Positions 42,988 through 52,086 are shown, numbered from the stretch's first letter. The stretch: DNA of 64,000 nt from CALESS01 sp041741455 (GCA_041741455.1 JBGSJZ010000003.1:29948-93947); one strand, 5' to 3'. Notes: a model not told the origin generated them from the sequence alone. Program-made: numbers and translations.

Positions 42988-43590
42988 ATGAAAACCACGC
43001 TGAAAACTTTTATCGGGTCAATTCTCGGCGCTTTGCTTGGCATTTCGCCGTTCATCCTCATGGAAATTGTCAACCGGCGGGAGTTCAACGAAGAATTCCC
43101 CTTCATGCTGTTTTTCGCCATGTGGCTCAACTTGTTCAGCATCCTCTTCATCCTGCTGCCGCTCGGGCTGGGCATCTGGAGGATGAAACGATCCCAGGGC
43201 CAGCCCGCGCCGGATCAGGGGAATCCGCCGCCCACCAACCCCCGTTCCACCGCCATCCTCAGCCTGGGCCTTTTCCTCTTTCCTGTCACCCTCTCCTTGC
43301 TGGATTCCCTGGGTTGGCTGCCGCTGGGCAAGCTGCTCAACGGTCCGAATCCAGAAGTGTTTTATTGGCCCGGTTGGATCATCAACCTCTTTCTCTTTTC
43401 GTTCCCGGTCGCGGCCGGGGTGATCGCCAGCGCACAGATCGTCCGCACCCTACGGGCTGGCGGGAAGCTCTTTGCCCATCCCATCCACTGGATCATTGCC
43501 ATCCTCATCTCCTCCTTCATTGCCATCGGCTGGGTCAACCTCATCTTGGACCAATGGTCGTGTTTTATCGGCGTTCCCAACTGCGACTAG
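42988..43590 (+). CDS. Membrane protein of unknown function
   Basis: 200 residues from 42988 (TGGAGA upstream). Five hydrophobic helices are visible: at about 8-27, 42-64, 92-112, 130-155 and 170-195, with a charged Pro-rich loop between the second and third. No family recognised. A terminator at 43651-43688 separates it from the convergent lipoprotein gene. Confidence 0.65.
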   Translation: MKTTLKTFIGSILGALLGISPFILMEIVNRREFNEEFPFMLFFAMWLNLFSILFILLPLGLGIWRMKRSQGQPAPDQGNPPPTNPRSTAILSLGLFLFPVTLSLLDSLGWLPLGKLLNGPNPEVFYWPGWIINLFLFSFPVAAGVIASAQIVRTLRAGGKLFAHPIHWIIAILISSFIAIGWVNLILDQWSCFIGVPNCD

Positions 43591-43650
43591 CCAGCCCTTT
43601 TCCATCCTGGCGGCTGGCTGGATAATGGATCTGCATCAAGTACACCAATC

Positions 43651-43688
43651 AAAAACACCCAAAGGATCTCCATGATCCTTTGGGTGTT
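43651..43688 (-). terminator. Rho-independent terminator of the lipoprotein/MacAB operon
   Basis: Perfect 15-bp stem AACACCCAAAGGATC / GATCCTTTGGGTGTT with a 5-nt loop; on the minus strand a TTTTT run follows. It lies 30 bp past the lipoprotein stop and can also stop convergent plus-strand transcription. Confidence 0.9.
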
Positions 43689-43718
43689 CTGGCTGAGGGA
43701 GAAAAAAGTGTTCCCCGC

Positions 43719-44378
43719 CTATTCCGCCGAGCGCAGCGTTAGCAGCTCAATCACCTTGGTAAACAGGAAGGTCTTGGAAATCTGCCCGCTGCCTGAGCCT
43801 GTCGTCCCGGCTGCTTCATTGGCGGTGCGGGTGGCCAATTTATCCGCTTCGGACATATTCTTTTTGCTACCCGGTACCTGGGTCACTCCCGGGATCGGGG
43901 TTGGCATGTATATGCCATTTTCTGCGTAAAAATTGGTGAGCTGGGTGTTGGTGATCTGCATTGCCGCAATGGCTTGCAGTTGTTCCGGCTGCAAGCCATC
44001 AACGATCTGGTCTTGCACCGCGGTCAGTTCTTCCGGGACGGTCGTGGTCGTTCCGCTCAGGGCGACAATGGCTTGCCATAGGGGCAGCAGAGCTTTGGCT
44101 TGCTCCGGGCTGATGGCCTGGGCGGTTCCTTCCAATTTCAATATGCCATAAGCCAGCTGGTTGCGCAGGCTGGTGGCATCTTCAAATTCAATCGTCAGCC
44201 ATTCGGTGGCCAGGGTGTCTTCGCTGTCCGGTTGCGGGGTCGAGACCTGGGCTTGCCCGGCTTCTGCAGCCGTGGGTTGGTCCATGGTCGCCGGGTCAGC
44301 AACCGTTGAGGTTGTGGCGGTAGAACATGCGGATAGCAGCAGTCCGCTAATCAATAAAATCATCATCAGGCGTTTCAT
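43719..44378 (-). CDS. Lipoprotein, last gene of the export operon
   Basis: 219 residues. Signal MKRLMMILLISGLLLSAC with lipobox Cys18, a Ser/Thr-rich linker, then a helical domain (about 60-150) with LATEWLTIEFEDATSLRNQLAYGILKLEGT and LLPLWQAIVAL. It follows the permease gene by 70 bp. A TTPxPxPGVTQVPG segment comes before the C-terminus. Similar small lipoproteins accompany MacB-type transporters in Gram-positive-like bacteria, but no function is assigned. Confidence 0.7.
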   Translation of the reverse strand: MKRLMMILLISGLLLSACSTATTSTVADPATMDQPTAAEAGQAQVSTPQPDSEDTLATEWLTIEFEDATSLRNQLAYGILKLEGTAQAISPEQAKALLPLWQAIVALSGTTTTVPEELTAVQDQIVDGLQPEQLQAIAAMQITNTQLTNFYAENGIYMPTPIPGVTQVPGSKKNMSEADKLATRTANEAAGTTGSGSGQISKTFLFTKVIELLTLRSAE

Positions 44379-44448
44379 TCAATTTTCCTCTTTCTCAAAT
44401 CGATTTATTTTTTTGTTATCGTGAATATTGCAATCATTCTCGCATTTT

Positions 44449-45660
44449 TTATTCATGCCTCAGTGCCACAATCGGGTCCAGCATGGCTGCCCGGGTGGCC
44501 GGGTAGTAGCCGAAGAAAATCCCAACCGCTGCTGCCGCCCCGAAAGCCAGCGGAATCGAGCCGGGCACGATCGCCGTGCGCATCTCGCCAAACTGGCCGA
44601 ACAGGTACGAACCGCCAATTCCGAACAGCACCCCCACAATGCCGCCCACCAGGCTCAGGATGATGGCTTCAATCAGGAATTGCAGCAGCACATCATTGGG
44701 GCGGGCTCCCAGTGCCATGCGCAGGCCGATTTCGCGGGTGCGCTCGGTCACCGAGACCAGCATGATGTTCATGATTCCGATCCCGCCCACCACCAGCGAA
44801 ACTCCGGCTACCCAGGCTAGCAGGCTGCGGAAAGCTTCCGTGGTGGCTTCCTGGGTGGCGATGATATCCTGTTGGGTCTGAACGGTGAAATCCGGTTGGG
44901 CTGCGTCCACATCATGTCGTTCCGCCAGCAGCGCCGTAATCTGGGTGATGGCGCTTGCGATTTTTTCCTGGCTCTCGGCTTTAACGTAGATCGTTCGCAC
45001 TCGTTCGCCGCCCAGCGTGCCGGTGGGCATGAACTTGTCTTGCACTACGCCGATCGGCAGGTAAATCCGTCCGTCATAATCAACGTCCGCCACCATGCCC
45101 TTGCTCTCCATCACGCCGATGACCGTGAACTTACTGGTGCCAATCGTCAGGCTTTGGCCCAGCGGGCTTTCTGTTCCGAACAGGTCCTGCGAGATGCCCG
45201 ATCCTAAAACCGCCAGCCGCACGTTGCGATCATTTTCCTCGCTGCTGAAAAAACGTCCTTCAGCCACGCTGTAATCCCGCACCGCGGGGAATTCTGCCGT
45301 GGTGCCGATGATCGCGATTTCGTCCAGGGAAACGCTCCCGCTCTTGACCGGTTGTGCCGGGGGCGCTTGTTCGGCGGAGATACCCGTGATGCCAATGACC
45401 TGCTCCTGGATGGCGTAGGCGTCTTCCAGCAACAGGGTGCGGGATGCCCCAGGCACGCCGCGTGCCGGCGAGACGATGATCAGGTTGGCACCTAACGAGT
45501 TTATCTGCTCGGCGATTGCGGCCTCGGCGCCCGCGCTGACCGCCAGCATGATGATCACCGATGCCACCCCGATGATCACCCCCAGGGTGGTGAGAAACGA
45601 ACGGACTTTGTTGAGCGTGAGGCCGTCCCAGGCCACCCGCAAAATTTTCTGGATTTTCAT
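44449..45660 (-). CDS. MacB-like ABC transporter permease
   Basis: 403 residues with the MacB/FtsX layout: membrane helix at about 20-45, a large extracytoplasmic domain (MacB_PCD, about 50-270), then three helices (about 280-395) with the FtsX core (ERTREIGLRMALGARPNDVLLQFLIEAIILSLVGGIVGVLFG). The ATPase is a separate gene that overlaps by 4 bp upstream. Such systems work as mechanotransmitters moving antibiotics, peptides or lipoproteins outward. Confidence 0.93.
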   Translation of the reverse strand: MKIQKILRVAWDGLTLNKVRSFLTTLGVIIGVASVIIMLAVSAGAEAAIAEQINSLGANLIIVSPARGVPGASRTLLLEDAYAIQEQVIGITGISAEQAPPAQPVKSGSVSLDEIAIIGTTAEFPAVRDYSVAEGRFFSSEENDRNVRLAVLGSGISQDLFGTESPLGQSLTIGTSKFTVIGVMESKGMVADVDYDGRIYLPIGVVQDKFMPTGTLGGERVRTIYVKAESQEKIASAITQITALLAERHDVDAAQPDFTVQTQQDIIATQEATTEAFRSLLAWVAGVSLVVGGIGIMNIMLVSVTERTREIGLRMALGARPNDVLLQFLIEAIILSLVGGIVGVLFGIGGSYLFGQFGEMRTAIVPGSIPLAFGAAAAVGIFFGYYPATRAAMLDPIVALRHE

Positions 45661-46403
45661 TGGACCAACTCCCTGCTCAAGCTGGCGCTTTCGGGGAGGG
45701 TCGCAGTCCCATCCCGTCCGGTTGGAACGACTTTGCCATCATGCACCCAGATGATGCGCTGGGCATGCCGGGCCACATCCGGTTCATGGGTCACCATCAC
45801 AATGGTTGCCCCCTGGTGGTGAAGTTCGTGCAGCAAATCCAGCACTTCCACGCTCGAGTGCGAGTCGAGGTTGCCAGTGGGCTCATCCGCCAGGATGACC
45901 GAGGGTCGGTTGACTAGGGCTCGGGCGATTGCCACCCGCTGCTGCTGCCCGCCGGACAGTTGGTTGGGCCGGTGATGCAACCGATGGCCCAGGCCAACCG
46001 CTCCCAGGGCGTCTTTCGCCCGATGCTGTTGAACTACATAGCTCTGGCTGCCTTGCAAGTCGTACAGCATCGGCAGCATCACGTTCTCCAGCGAGGATAG
46101 GCGGGCCAGCAAGTTGAAGGATTGGAAGATGAACCCCAACTTCTGGTTGCGGACTTCCGCCAGTTCGTTCTTGCCCAGTTGGCTCACATCCCGGCCGTCC
46201 AGGAAGTACTCTCCCGAGGTGGGCCGGTCCAGGCAACCCAGGATGTTCATCAGGGTCGACTTGCCGGAGCCGGAAGGCCCCATGATGGCTGCGAACTCAC
46301 CCTGGGCAACGGCAAGATCCACCCCGTTCAGGGCATACACCGTGGCATCGCCAGTCCCGTACACTTTCATCAGGTCGCGTACCTCGATCAATGGATCGCT
46401 CAT
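45657..46403 (-). CDS. MacB-like ABC transporter ATPase
   Basis: 248 residues. Walker A GPSGSGKST (42-50), Q loop at FIFQSFNLL, signature LSGGQ (149-153), Walker B VILADE (169-174), switch His in VTHEPD. It overlaps the adaptor gene by 4 bp upstream and the permease gene by 4 bp downstream, a translationally coupled tripartite unit. It belongs to the LolD/MacB subgroup. Confidence 0.96.
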   Translation of the reverse strand: MSDPLIEVRDLMKVYGTGDATVYALNGVDLAVAQGEFAAIMGPSGSGKSTLMNILGCLDRPTSGEYFLDGRDVSQLGKNELAEVRNQKLGFIFQSFNLLARLSSLENVMLPMLYDLQGSQSYVVQQHRAKDALGAVGLGHRLHHRPNQLSGGQQQRVAIARALVNRPSVILADEPTGNLDSHSSVEVLDLLHELHHQGATIVMVTHEPDVARHAQRIIWVHDGKVVPTGRDGTATLPESASLSRELVQ

Positions 46404-47812
46404 TTGGTCTCCACTGCGCCCGTGCTGATCAGGTCGCCCGCTTGCAAGCCGCTCAGGATCTGTGCATTGGCATAATCCTTCAGGCCGACCGTCACCGGCA
46501 CCATCTTCAAACTGCCGTCCGCCTGCACCACGAATACCGCGTAGGACCCGGGCGCCAGCTCGCGCAAGGCCTGCACCGGCACCAGCAGGGTCCCCTTGGC
46601 TTCACCCGCCACCACCTCAACATCCGCCGACATGCCGGAAAGCAGGGTGACATCCCCGGAGGGATTGAAACTGGCCCAGGCAACTGCCGCCGGGTTGCCA
46701 TCCACCGTGCTCAGGGTCGGTTCGATGTAAGTGATCTGACCGGAGATCGGTGTGTTTGGGAAGGCATCGAAGGTCACCAGCACTGGGTTTCCCATCTTGA
46801 GCAGGTAGATATCCTGTTCCTCGATGAAAAACCGCAGCACCATCTGGTCCAGGCTTTCGATCGTGATAAAGGACGAATTGCTCACCGACTGGCCGAGGGT
46901 GGCGTTCAGGGCGGTGACTGTGCCGGAAATCGGAGCCTGCAGGCTGGTTTTCTCCAAATCCTGGCGGGTGGTTTCCAGTTGCAGCTTCACCTGTTCCAGT
47001 TTGGCTTCAGCAATCGCCAGTTTAACTGGGTCCGGTCCTGCCTGCAGCAATTGGAATTGGGCCTGGGCTTTTTCCAACGCCACCTGGGCGATGGCTGCTG
47101 TCGCCGTGTAATCATCGGTCGTCCAGCTATCCGCCGCACCGGTACAGTAGGTCAGGGTGCTCCTGGCGGTATTCAGGGCAATCTCGGCCAAGTACAATTT
47201 CTCATAGGCAACGATCTTGCCCTCGTCGTAATCGGATTCGGTCGTATAGCTGTTGTAGTTTTCCAATGCTTCGTCGTATTTGTTCTGCGCCAGCACCAGG
47301 TTGCCGTTGTACAACACGATCGAGGCTGCATCGCAGCGTTGGGTGGTGTAGGCATTCAGGGCGTAATTGGCATCCGCCAGGTTCTTCTGGGCTGTCAGCA
47401 GGGCTGCCTGCGCATTGGCCTGGTCAGATGGCAAGTCCTTGTACAGGTCATCCAGCGCCTGTTGGGCCGTCAGCAAGTTCAATTGGTCCGTTGCCAGTTG
47501 CGCCTGGATATCGAGGCTGTCCACCCTGGCGATTACCTGTCCGGCGCTCACCACATCCCCCAATTTTACATTTATTTCACTCAGGCTGCCGTTGATCGGG
47601 AAGCCGATGGTCACTTTCTGGGATGGCAGGATGCTGCCAACGCCCGAGGCGGTAATCGAAATATCACCCGTGCGCACTTTGGTGGTATTGTAAGCTTGCT
47701 CCGGTTCCACTTGCGCTGGCTGGTAAACCAGCTTGTAATAAGCAAACCCGCTTGTGGCCAGTAGGATCAGGATTCCAATCAGGATGACGGCTTTCTTCAT
47801 GTTTCTCTCCAA
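46400..47812 (-). CDS. Periplasmic-adaptor-like (HlyD/MacA) protein
   Basis: 470 residues. N-terminal membrane anchor (about 5-25), lipoyl-like halves (around VTIGFPINGSLSEINVKLGDVVSAGQVIARVDS and LQAPISGTVTALNATLGQSV), a long alpha-helical hairpin (about 85-290) and beta-barrel plus membrane-proximal parts. It is the adaptor of the MacAB-like exporter. In a monoderm cell it would act outside the membrane without a TolC partner; none is encoded here. The leader contains 86-bp tandem repeats. Confidence 0.93.
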   Translation of the reverse strand: MERNMKKAVILIGILILLATSGFAYYKLVYQPAQVEPEQAYNTTKVRTGDISITASGVGSILPSQKVTIGFPINGSLSEINVKLGDVVSAGQVIARVDSLDIQAQLATDQLNLLTAQQALDDLYKDLPSDQANAQAALLTAQKNLADANYALNAYTTQRCDAASIVLYNGNLVLAQNKYDEALENYNSYTTESDYDEGKIVAYEKLYLAEIALNTARSTLTYCTGAADSWTTDDYTATAAIAQVALEKAQAQFQLLQAGPDPVKLAIAEAKLEQVKLQLETTRQDLEKTSLQAPISGTVTALNATLGQSVSNSSFITIESLDQMVLRFFIEEQDIYLLKMGNPVLVTFDAFPNTPISGQITYIEPTLSTVDGNPAAVAWASFNPSGDVTLLSGMSADVEVVAGEAKGTLLVPVQALRELAPGSYAVFVVQADGSLKMVPVTVGLKDYANAQILSGLQAGDLISTGAVETK

Positions 47813-47990
47813 TTGATTATTTTCATAAAGAATACTAAAATGGTGTGAATTTCGTGTGAAGAGGAAATGTTAATCTTGTGAATGATTCGGGTGTTTGGGT
47901 GAAGTCTCACAAGCCGCAGTTGCGCCTGGGAGACCATGCAGCCACCAGGAATAAGCTGGTCGGGCAGGTGCCGGCTGCTCAAACTGACCT

Positions 47991-48205
47991 GATCTCTCCG
48001 GTCTTCCCCCAACAACCGAGAGCGGTGAAATACTAATTAAGCTCTTCGGGCTTTCCCAACCTCTCAAAAAGATTCTGATCGCTTCGGTCTTCACACAGCA
48101 ATCGGGAGCGGTGAAATACTTAATAAGCTCTTTTGGCTTTCCCAACCTCTCAAAAAGATTCTGATCGCTCCGGTCTTCGCGCAGCAACCGAGAGCGATCA
48201 GTTAT
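47991..48205. repeat. 86-bp tandem repeats with palindromic ends
   Basis: Two full copies (47991-48076, 48077-48162) and a partial third (48163-48205) of an 86-bp unit beginning GATC[GT]CT[CT]CGGTCTTC. The last copy forms a stem TGATCGCTC-CGGT / ACCG-A-GAGCGATCA (48162-48200). The array lies in the 422-bp gap (47813-48234) ahead of the adaptor gene. No spacer-like diversity is present, so it is not a CRISPR array. The unit length is not a multiple of three. Confidence 0.85.
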
Positions 48206-48234
48206 TAAAGAAAGATTCCATTAAAGAGCAACTT

Positions 48235-48462
48235 CTACTTAGTTTGTCCTCGAGTGCGTTTCCATTTTGCCCAGTAGGGCAACAGGTACAGATACGCACC
48301 CGTAATCGCCATGATGATCATGAACACCGCCTGAATCCGCTGGGCGACGTTGCCTACCGTTGTGCCGCGTGTCAGGAGAACCGTGATTAACAATGCGATG
48401 AAAGGGATGACCAGCCATCGATGAAATTTACGCAACCATTTTTTTAGAAACTTATCCATCAT
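48235..48462 (-). CDS. Small two-helix membrane protein
   Basis: 75 residues with two hydrophobic helices (about 15-32 and 44-64) and positively charged ends (KKWLRKFHRW; KWKRTRGQTK). AAGGAT precedes the start. It lies between marR and the exporter genes on the same strand, so it may belong to the MarR-controlled unit. It resembles short PepSY-associated membrane helices only in general features. No function assigned. Confidence 0.65.
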   Translation of the reverse strand: MMDKFLKKWLRKFHRWLVIPFIALLITVLLTRGTTVGNVAQRIQAVFMIIMAITGAYLYLLPYWAKWKRTRGQTK

Positions 48463-48519
48463 CTTGATCCTTGTAATAATAAAAATCCTGGCCTTCCGGC
48501 TTGCGCCGGCAAGTGCAGG

Positions 48520-48972
48520 TTAATTTTGATCCTTTAAAACGTCACTTTCGGCTGACGTCAGGGCCCGTTCCAATAGTTCCAGCAAAACCCCCTGTTCTTG
48601 TGAGGTCAATCCTCCCAGCAGGTGACGAAACCGGTGATGTTGCGAGTTTTGAATCTTTTCTTGCAGGGCCTGACCACGCTTCGTCAGGAAAATCTGCACC
48701 GAGCGCCCGTCCGCAGGGTTGGGCTTGCGCTCCACCTTGCCACTCTCTTCCATCTTTCGCACGCTGATGCTGACCGTCGGCGCGCTCAGCCCCAGGCCGT
48801 CAGCGATATCCTGCAGGCTGCAACCGGGATGGCTGGCGATCCAGTCCAGCAAAGCCATTTGGGCGGGCGAAGCCGTCCCATCTTCAAGCGAGTAGGTAGC
48901 TAATCCCAGCTTTCGGATGCGCTTCATCAATTCGAAAAATTTTACCTCCGGCGGCAGGTTTTCAGACGACAT
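48520..48972 (-). CDS. MarR-family transcriptional regulator
   Basis: 150 residues. Winged helix-turn-helix CSLQDIADGLGLSAPTVSISVRKMEESGKVERKPNPADGRSVQIFLTKRG is the MarR signature with the D-x-R wing. AGGAG precedes the start. A perfect 11-bp palindrome lies 9 bp upstream, fitting autorepression. It probably also controls the small membrane protein and the MacAB-like exporter downstream on the same strand; the inducer is unknown. Confidence 0.93.
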   Translation of the reverse strand: MSSENLPPEVKFFELMKRIRKLGLATYSLEDGTASPAQMALLDWIASHPGCSLQDIADGLGLSAPTVSISVRKMEESGKVERKPNPADGRSVQIFLTKRGQALQEKIQNSQHHRFRHLLGGLTSQEQGVLLELLERALTSAESDVLKDQN

Positions 48973-48981
48973 CTTGGCTCC

Positions 48982-49008
48982 TATATTTAGTTAGTAAAAC
49001 TAAATATA
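48982..49008 (-). promoter_or_regulatory. Operator palindrome before marR
   Basis: TATATTTAGTT-AGTAA-AACTAAATATA, perfect 11-bp arms, 9 bp upstream of the marR start. Size and TTAGTT...AACTAA symmetry fit known MarR operators. It includes TATATT/TAAATATA stretches able to act as a -10 box. Confidence 0.85.
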
Positions 49009-49310
49009 AGGGTGAATGATCATTCCGTCAAGTGATTTTTGGGGATTGATATGCTGCTCACGCTAGGAAATTGCTTAAGAAATCTCTTAACTTTCCCGCT
49101 AGGTGCGGGTTCTGAACCCGCACCTATTAGGGACAATCGGAAACTGATTTTCATTCAACGCCAAACTCACAACAGCTGAGTAGAGACTGCTTTGAATGTT
49201 TTTCCTTGCCCGATATCATCGAGTGGCATCGCCTGCCAGCAGTAGGTTGGGTTGAAGGGCCATGGAAAACGGATTCCCCCATCTTGAACCGCCCTGAAAC
49301 CCAACGACGC
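49009..49310. repeat. Intergenic region with two dispersed palindromic repeats
   Basis: No gene in 302 bp. Hairpin AGGTGCGGGTT-CTG-AACCCGCACCT (49101-49125) belongs with copies at 41253 and 61031. GTTGGGTT (49246-49253) and AACCCAAC (49298-49305) bracket a 44-bp loop and end 5 bp before the stop codon of the beta-helix gene; such GTTGGGTT/AACCCAAC elements are widespread intergenic repeats in bacteria. Confidence 0.65.
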
Positions 49311-50162
49311 CTAATAAAATCGATTTCCTTCGATCTTGTTTGCTTCCATGGTCTCCGCGGCGGCGTCAATCACCAGGCAGGTCAACCCCGGGCCGCAGCG
49401 CACTTTGTTGCCAACCACCAGGTTGTCATGCACACCCAGTTCCAGGTGGATCCCGCTTTGACTGACTCCCCGGATCAGGTTGGCCTGGATCTGGTTCTGC
49501 CAGGCGCCCTGCTCAAGGCTAATCCCCAGGTCGGCTGCTTGGAGATCATTGTTGCGCACCATGCTCCCGGAGGTATTGACCAGCATCACCGCGTTGATGG
49601 CGGTGATGCGGTTGTTGGCGATGCTGGAGTTGCTGACGCCTTCCAGCAGGATGCCGTTATCCGCCTGGATTTGGTTGTCCGTGATCACCCAACCGCTGGA
49701 AGCGCCGCCCACGCCGATGCCAAAATTACTGGCCTGAAAAACGTTCTTCCGCAACGTGACATTCAGGAAGGAGCCCGGGGCAACCACGCCATCTGCTTCA
49801 CAGAGGAAGGTGATATTTTCCACCAGGATGTCATGGATTGGAAAGTTATCGAAAAACAAGCCGTCAGCGCAGTTTTGCAGGATGGCCTGGTTTTCGCCGC
49901 GGATTTTCAGGTTGGAGACGAAGATGTTGATTGTGCGGTCTTCACCGCTGAAGACGAACGGCCCGTGCCAGCCGTCCAGGATCACCGTGCCGGGGCGTTT
50001 GCCGTCGGCTGTTACCTCGATGATGGCGGCTTCGATGTCATTCGCGCCGGTCACCTGGTCGGCATACAGGCGGATGGAGTTTTCAGAACGGCCTTTGGCG
50101 GCTACAGTTTGCAGGGGGATGATGAGCAGGACGAGCAGAAAGATACAGACGATCTTTTTCAT
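49311..50162 (-). CDS. Secreted right-handed beta-helix (NosD-like) protein
   Basis: 283 residues from 50162 (GGAGTG upstream). Signal peptide MKKIVCIFLLVLLIIPLQTVAA. The rest has the periodic pattern of parallel beta-helix coils (ILVENITFL, VTLRKNVFQ, GWVITDNQIQ, SSIANNRITA, SMVRNNDLQ, NQIQANLIRG, NLVVGNKVR), as in NosD/CASH carbohydrate-binding proteins. No catalytic residues of a lyase could be assigned. Two Cys near the C-terminus (RCGPGLTC) may form a disulphide. Probably extracellular. Confidence 0.85.
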   Translation of the reverse strand: MKKIVCIFLLVLLIIPLQTVAAKGRSENSIRLYADQVTGANDIEAAIIEVTADGKRPGTVILDGWHGPFVFSGEDRTINIFVSNLKIRGENQAILQNCADGLFFDNFPIHDILVENITFLCEADGVVAPGSFLNVTLRKNVFQASNFGIGVGGASSGWVITDNQIQADNGILLEGVSNSSIANNRITAINAVMLVNTSGSMVRNNDLQAADLGISLEQGAWQNQIQANLIRGVSQSGIHLELGVHDNLVVGNKVRCGPGLTCLVIDAAAETMEANKIEGNRFY

Positions 50163-50552
50163 GGGACACTCCGATCTCATAAAATCCTCGCGTGCGAGGG
50201 TGAGAGGGTGAAGCGAGGAGTGACAATTTCATTATAACAATCTCAAGACGGAATTCAAGTCGGATTGGTTCCAACGTTTCTGACAGGTACCCTCCACTGG
50301 AAAGGAAATACCCGGCAGGATGGATCATGGCCGAGGTTTTCCTTGGCCGGGTGGATTTCCAGATGGTCACATCCGGCGTGCCCGGTAGAGATGTTGCATA
50401 GCATCGTCCCCGTAGGGGGCAACGTCTCACCGTTCGTATGAAATTCCTCCCTGCCTGAATTGCATTCCCCACACCTTCGATATACAATAAAACCATCTTT
50501 CTTCGGGGATTTCCTTTAGAACACGGGGCTGGTCTGAATCAACGGAGCAAAT
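50163..50552. other. Intergenic region before the methyltransferase remnant
   Basis: About 390 bp with no convincing gene. It contains CCCGTAGGGGG and GGTACCCTCC...GGAAATACCCGG stretches but no clear terminator or promoter. The sequence around 50300-50400 (GAGGTTTTCCTTGGCCGGGTGG) has GC-rich codon-like bias without an open frame and may be decayed coding DNA. Confidence 0.3.
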
Positions 50553-50675
50553 ATGCAAAACACGCTTTATTACAGTGACAATCTGGAACTCAATCTCCAG
50601 GCTTGCAAAGCCAATAAACGCGCCCAGCGCCTCAAGAAGGACGAGGGCAAGCAGGGGGAGTTGGGGGGGATATAG
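50553..50675 (+). pseudogene. Remnant of a DNA methyltransferase gene
   Basis: A 40-codon frame begins MQNTLYYSDNLELNL, matching the conserved opening of site-specific DNA methyltransferases (typically MQNTLYYGDNLxIL). After about 12 residues it departs into a Lys-rich tail (KANKRAQRLKKDEGKQGELGGI) and stops; the SAM-binding and DPPF/DPPY catalytic parts are absent. GGAG (50544) precedes the ATG. It is best read as the two ends of a gene joined by a large internal deletion. Confidence 0.6.
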
Positions 50676-50705
50676 GAGGTTCTTAAACATTCCCATGAGA
50701 GAGCC

Positions 50706-52079
50706 ATGAGTAACCTCAAAAGAACATCAAGAATCATCCTTCAAATCTTTTTTGGGATCGTTCTTTTGGGGTTGATCCTCCTGACGATTCGACTGCGGTC
50801 TGCCAGCGAAACAGCCTCCCCGGCCATGCAGGGCGCCTATCCTGGACTTGGTGAAACTGATTCGGGTGACGCGTTGTTATTTACTGGGACAGAAGCTCCT
50901 TATCCTCCGCCGGGACAGGAAGCCACCCAAATGGTTGAGAATAACAAGCCAAAACCACCGCCTTGCGAATTTACGAGTGAAAATCCTGAACCACAGATTC
51001 CTGATGAGGGATTGATAGATTTTCAATTTTCTGAGCCAAGAATAATTTTCTCAAATATATCTGGGATAGGAATTGCCGATTGGCTGCTGGATGGAGAACG
51101 TTTATTGATTGCTGAAAACAATCAAAATGGAAAAGAAATCATCAAAACAATAAATATTAGAACCGGAGAATCGGTCACTTTTGGTGAGCGAATAGGGTCT
51201 GGCGGGAAACCCGTTTGGTTGGAAAAGCTTAATGCGGTTGCTTATGTATCATTGGAACAGGATCACACAGAATTGCTCCTTAGTTACGCAGACCAGAAGG
51301 AGACCCAATGGATAGCATCCGGCGTTTCTGGTTGGTCACTGGCAGGAAATGACAATGGATTGGTATTTTTTACGATGGAAACAGGAGATATCCCACAGAT
51401 TTGGCTTGTAGATTCCCTGAGTATACAAGAAGTATCAGGGGACCTGGCACAATGGGAATATCAAAGATTTGAAGGAATCTCAACTTCCACAACACCTGGA
51501 AGGACTTTTGCTACTGCCTTGCAGCCACATGGATATACAATGGCTTTCTATGGAAATGGCTACTTTTTCCTGGTTGATGAAACCGGTTACACTTGTGAAG
51601 TTGATCTCGGTTCTATGCATGGAATCCCGATTTCGGTACTTAATGCAAGATGGAGTGATGACGGCAAGAAATTAGCTTTGATTGCAACCGCTCAGATTCC
51701 TGGAAAAATTACCCCATTCAGCAAGTTACTAATTCTCGACCACGTGACTGGAAAAGTTGATCAAGTTCCAATTCCTGCACCGATTATTTATGATGTTGCT
51801 TGGAATAGTAACAATAGGCATTTGGCCGCGTTGGGTGCTGATGAGAATGAAATTAAGAAAGGAAAATCTCAATCAATAATATACTTGGTTGATATAAATT
51901 ATCCTGATGTAATCTTTCCTATTTCCGCTTCTCTATTTGGGGGTGGGGCAGGTGAAGGATGGCAATTGGCTTGGTCACCACGTGGAGATAAACTTGCGGT
52001 TAAATGCCCTGAATGGTCTACAATAGAACCATTGATTCTCCAAGATCATATTTGTATTTTTGAAATTAATATGAAATAA
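50706..52079 (+). CDS. Membrane-anchored beta-propeller-like protein
   Basis: 457 residues. One N-terminal membrane helix (about 10-30), a Pro-rich spacer (about 60-100), then repeats of the TolB/PD40 or WD40-like kind (IADWLLDGERLLIAENN, KPVWLEKLNAVAYVS, LNARWSDDGKKLALIATA, DVAWNSNNRHLAALGAD, WQLAWSPRGDKLAVKC). No enzyme motif. Base composition is more AT-rich than in the metabolic genes nearby, which may mean recent transfer. Probably extracellular; partner unknown. Confidence 0.75.
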   Translation: MSNLKRTSRIILQIFFGIVLLGLILLTIRLRSASETASPAMQGAYPGLGETDSGDALLFTGTEAPYPPPGQEATQMVENNKPKPPPCEFTSENPEPQIPDEGLIDFQFSEPRIIFSNISGIGIADWLLDGERLLIAENNQNGKEIIKTINIRTGESVTFGERIGSGGKPVWLEKLNAVAYVSLEQDHTELLLSYADQKETQWIASGVSGWSLAGNDNGLVFFTMETGDIPQIWLVDSLSIQEVSGDLAQWEYQRFEGISTSTTPGRTFATALQPHGYTMAFYGNGYFFLVDETGYTCEVDLGSMHGIPISVLNARWSDDGKKLALIATAQIPGKITPFSKLLILDHVTGKVDQVPIPAPIIYDVAWNSNNRHLAALGADENEIKKGKSQSIIYLVDINYPDVIFPISASLFGGGAGEGWQLAWSPRGDKLAVKCPEWSTIEPLILQDHICIFEINMK

Positions 52080-52086
52080 ATAGCAT

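Noticed and set aside
46391..47764. A 457-codon plus-strand open frame
   Set aside because: It is antisense to the HlyD/MacA adaptor gene, which has clear domains and 4-bp coupling to the ATPase gene.
47991..48205. CRISPR array
   Set aside because: The 86-bp units adjoin directly with no unique spacers, and no cas gene is in the window.
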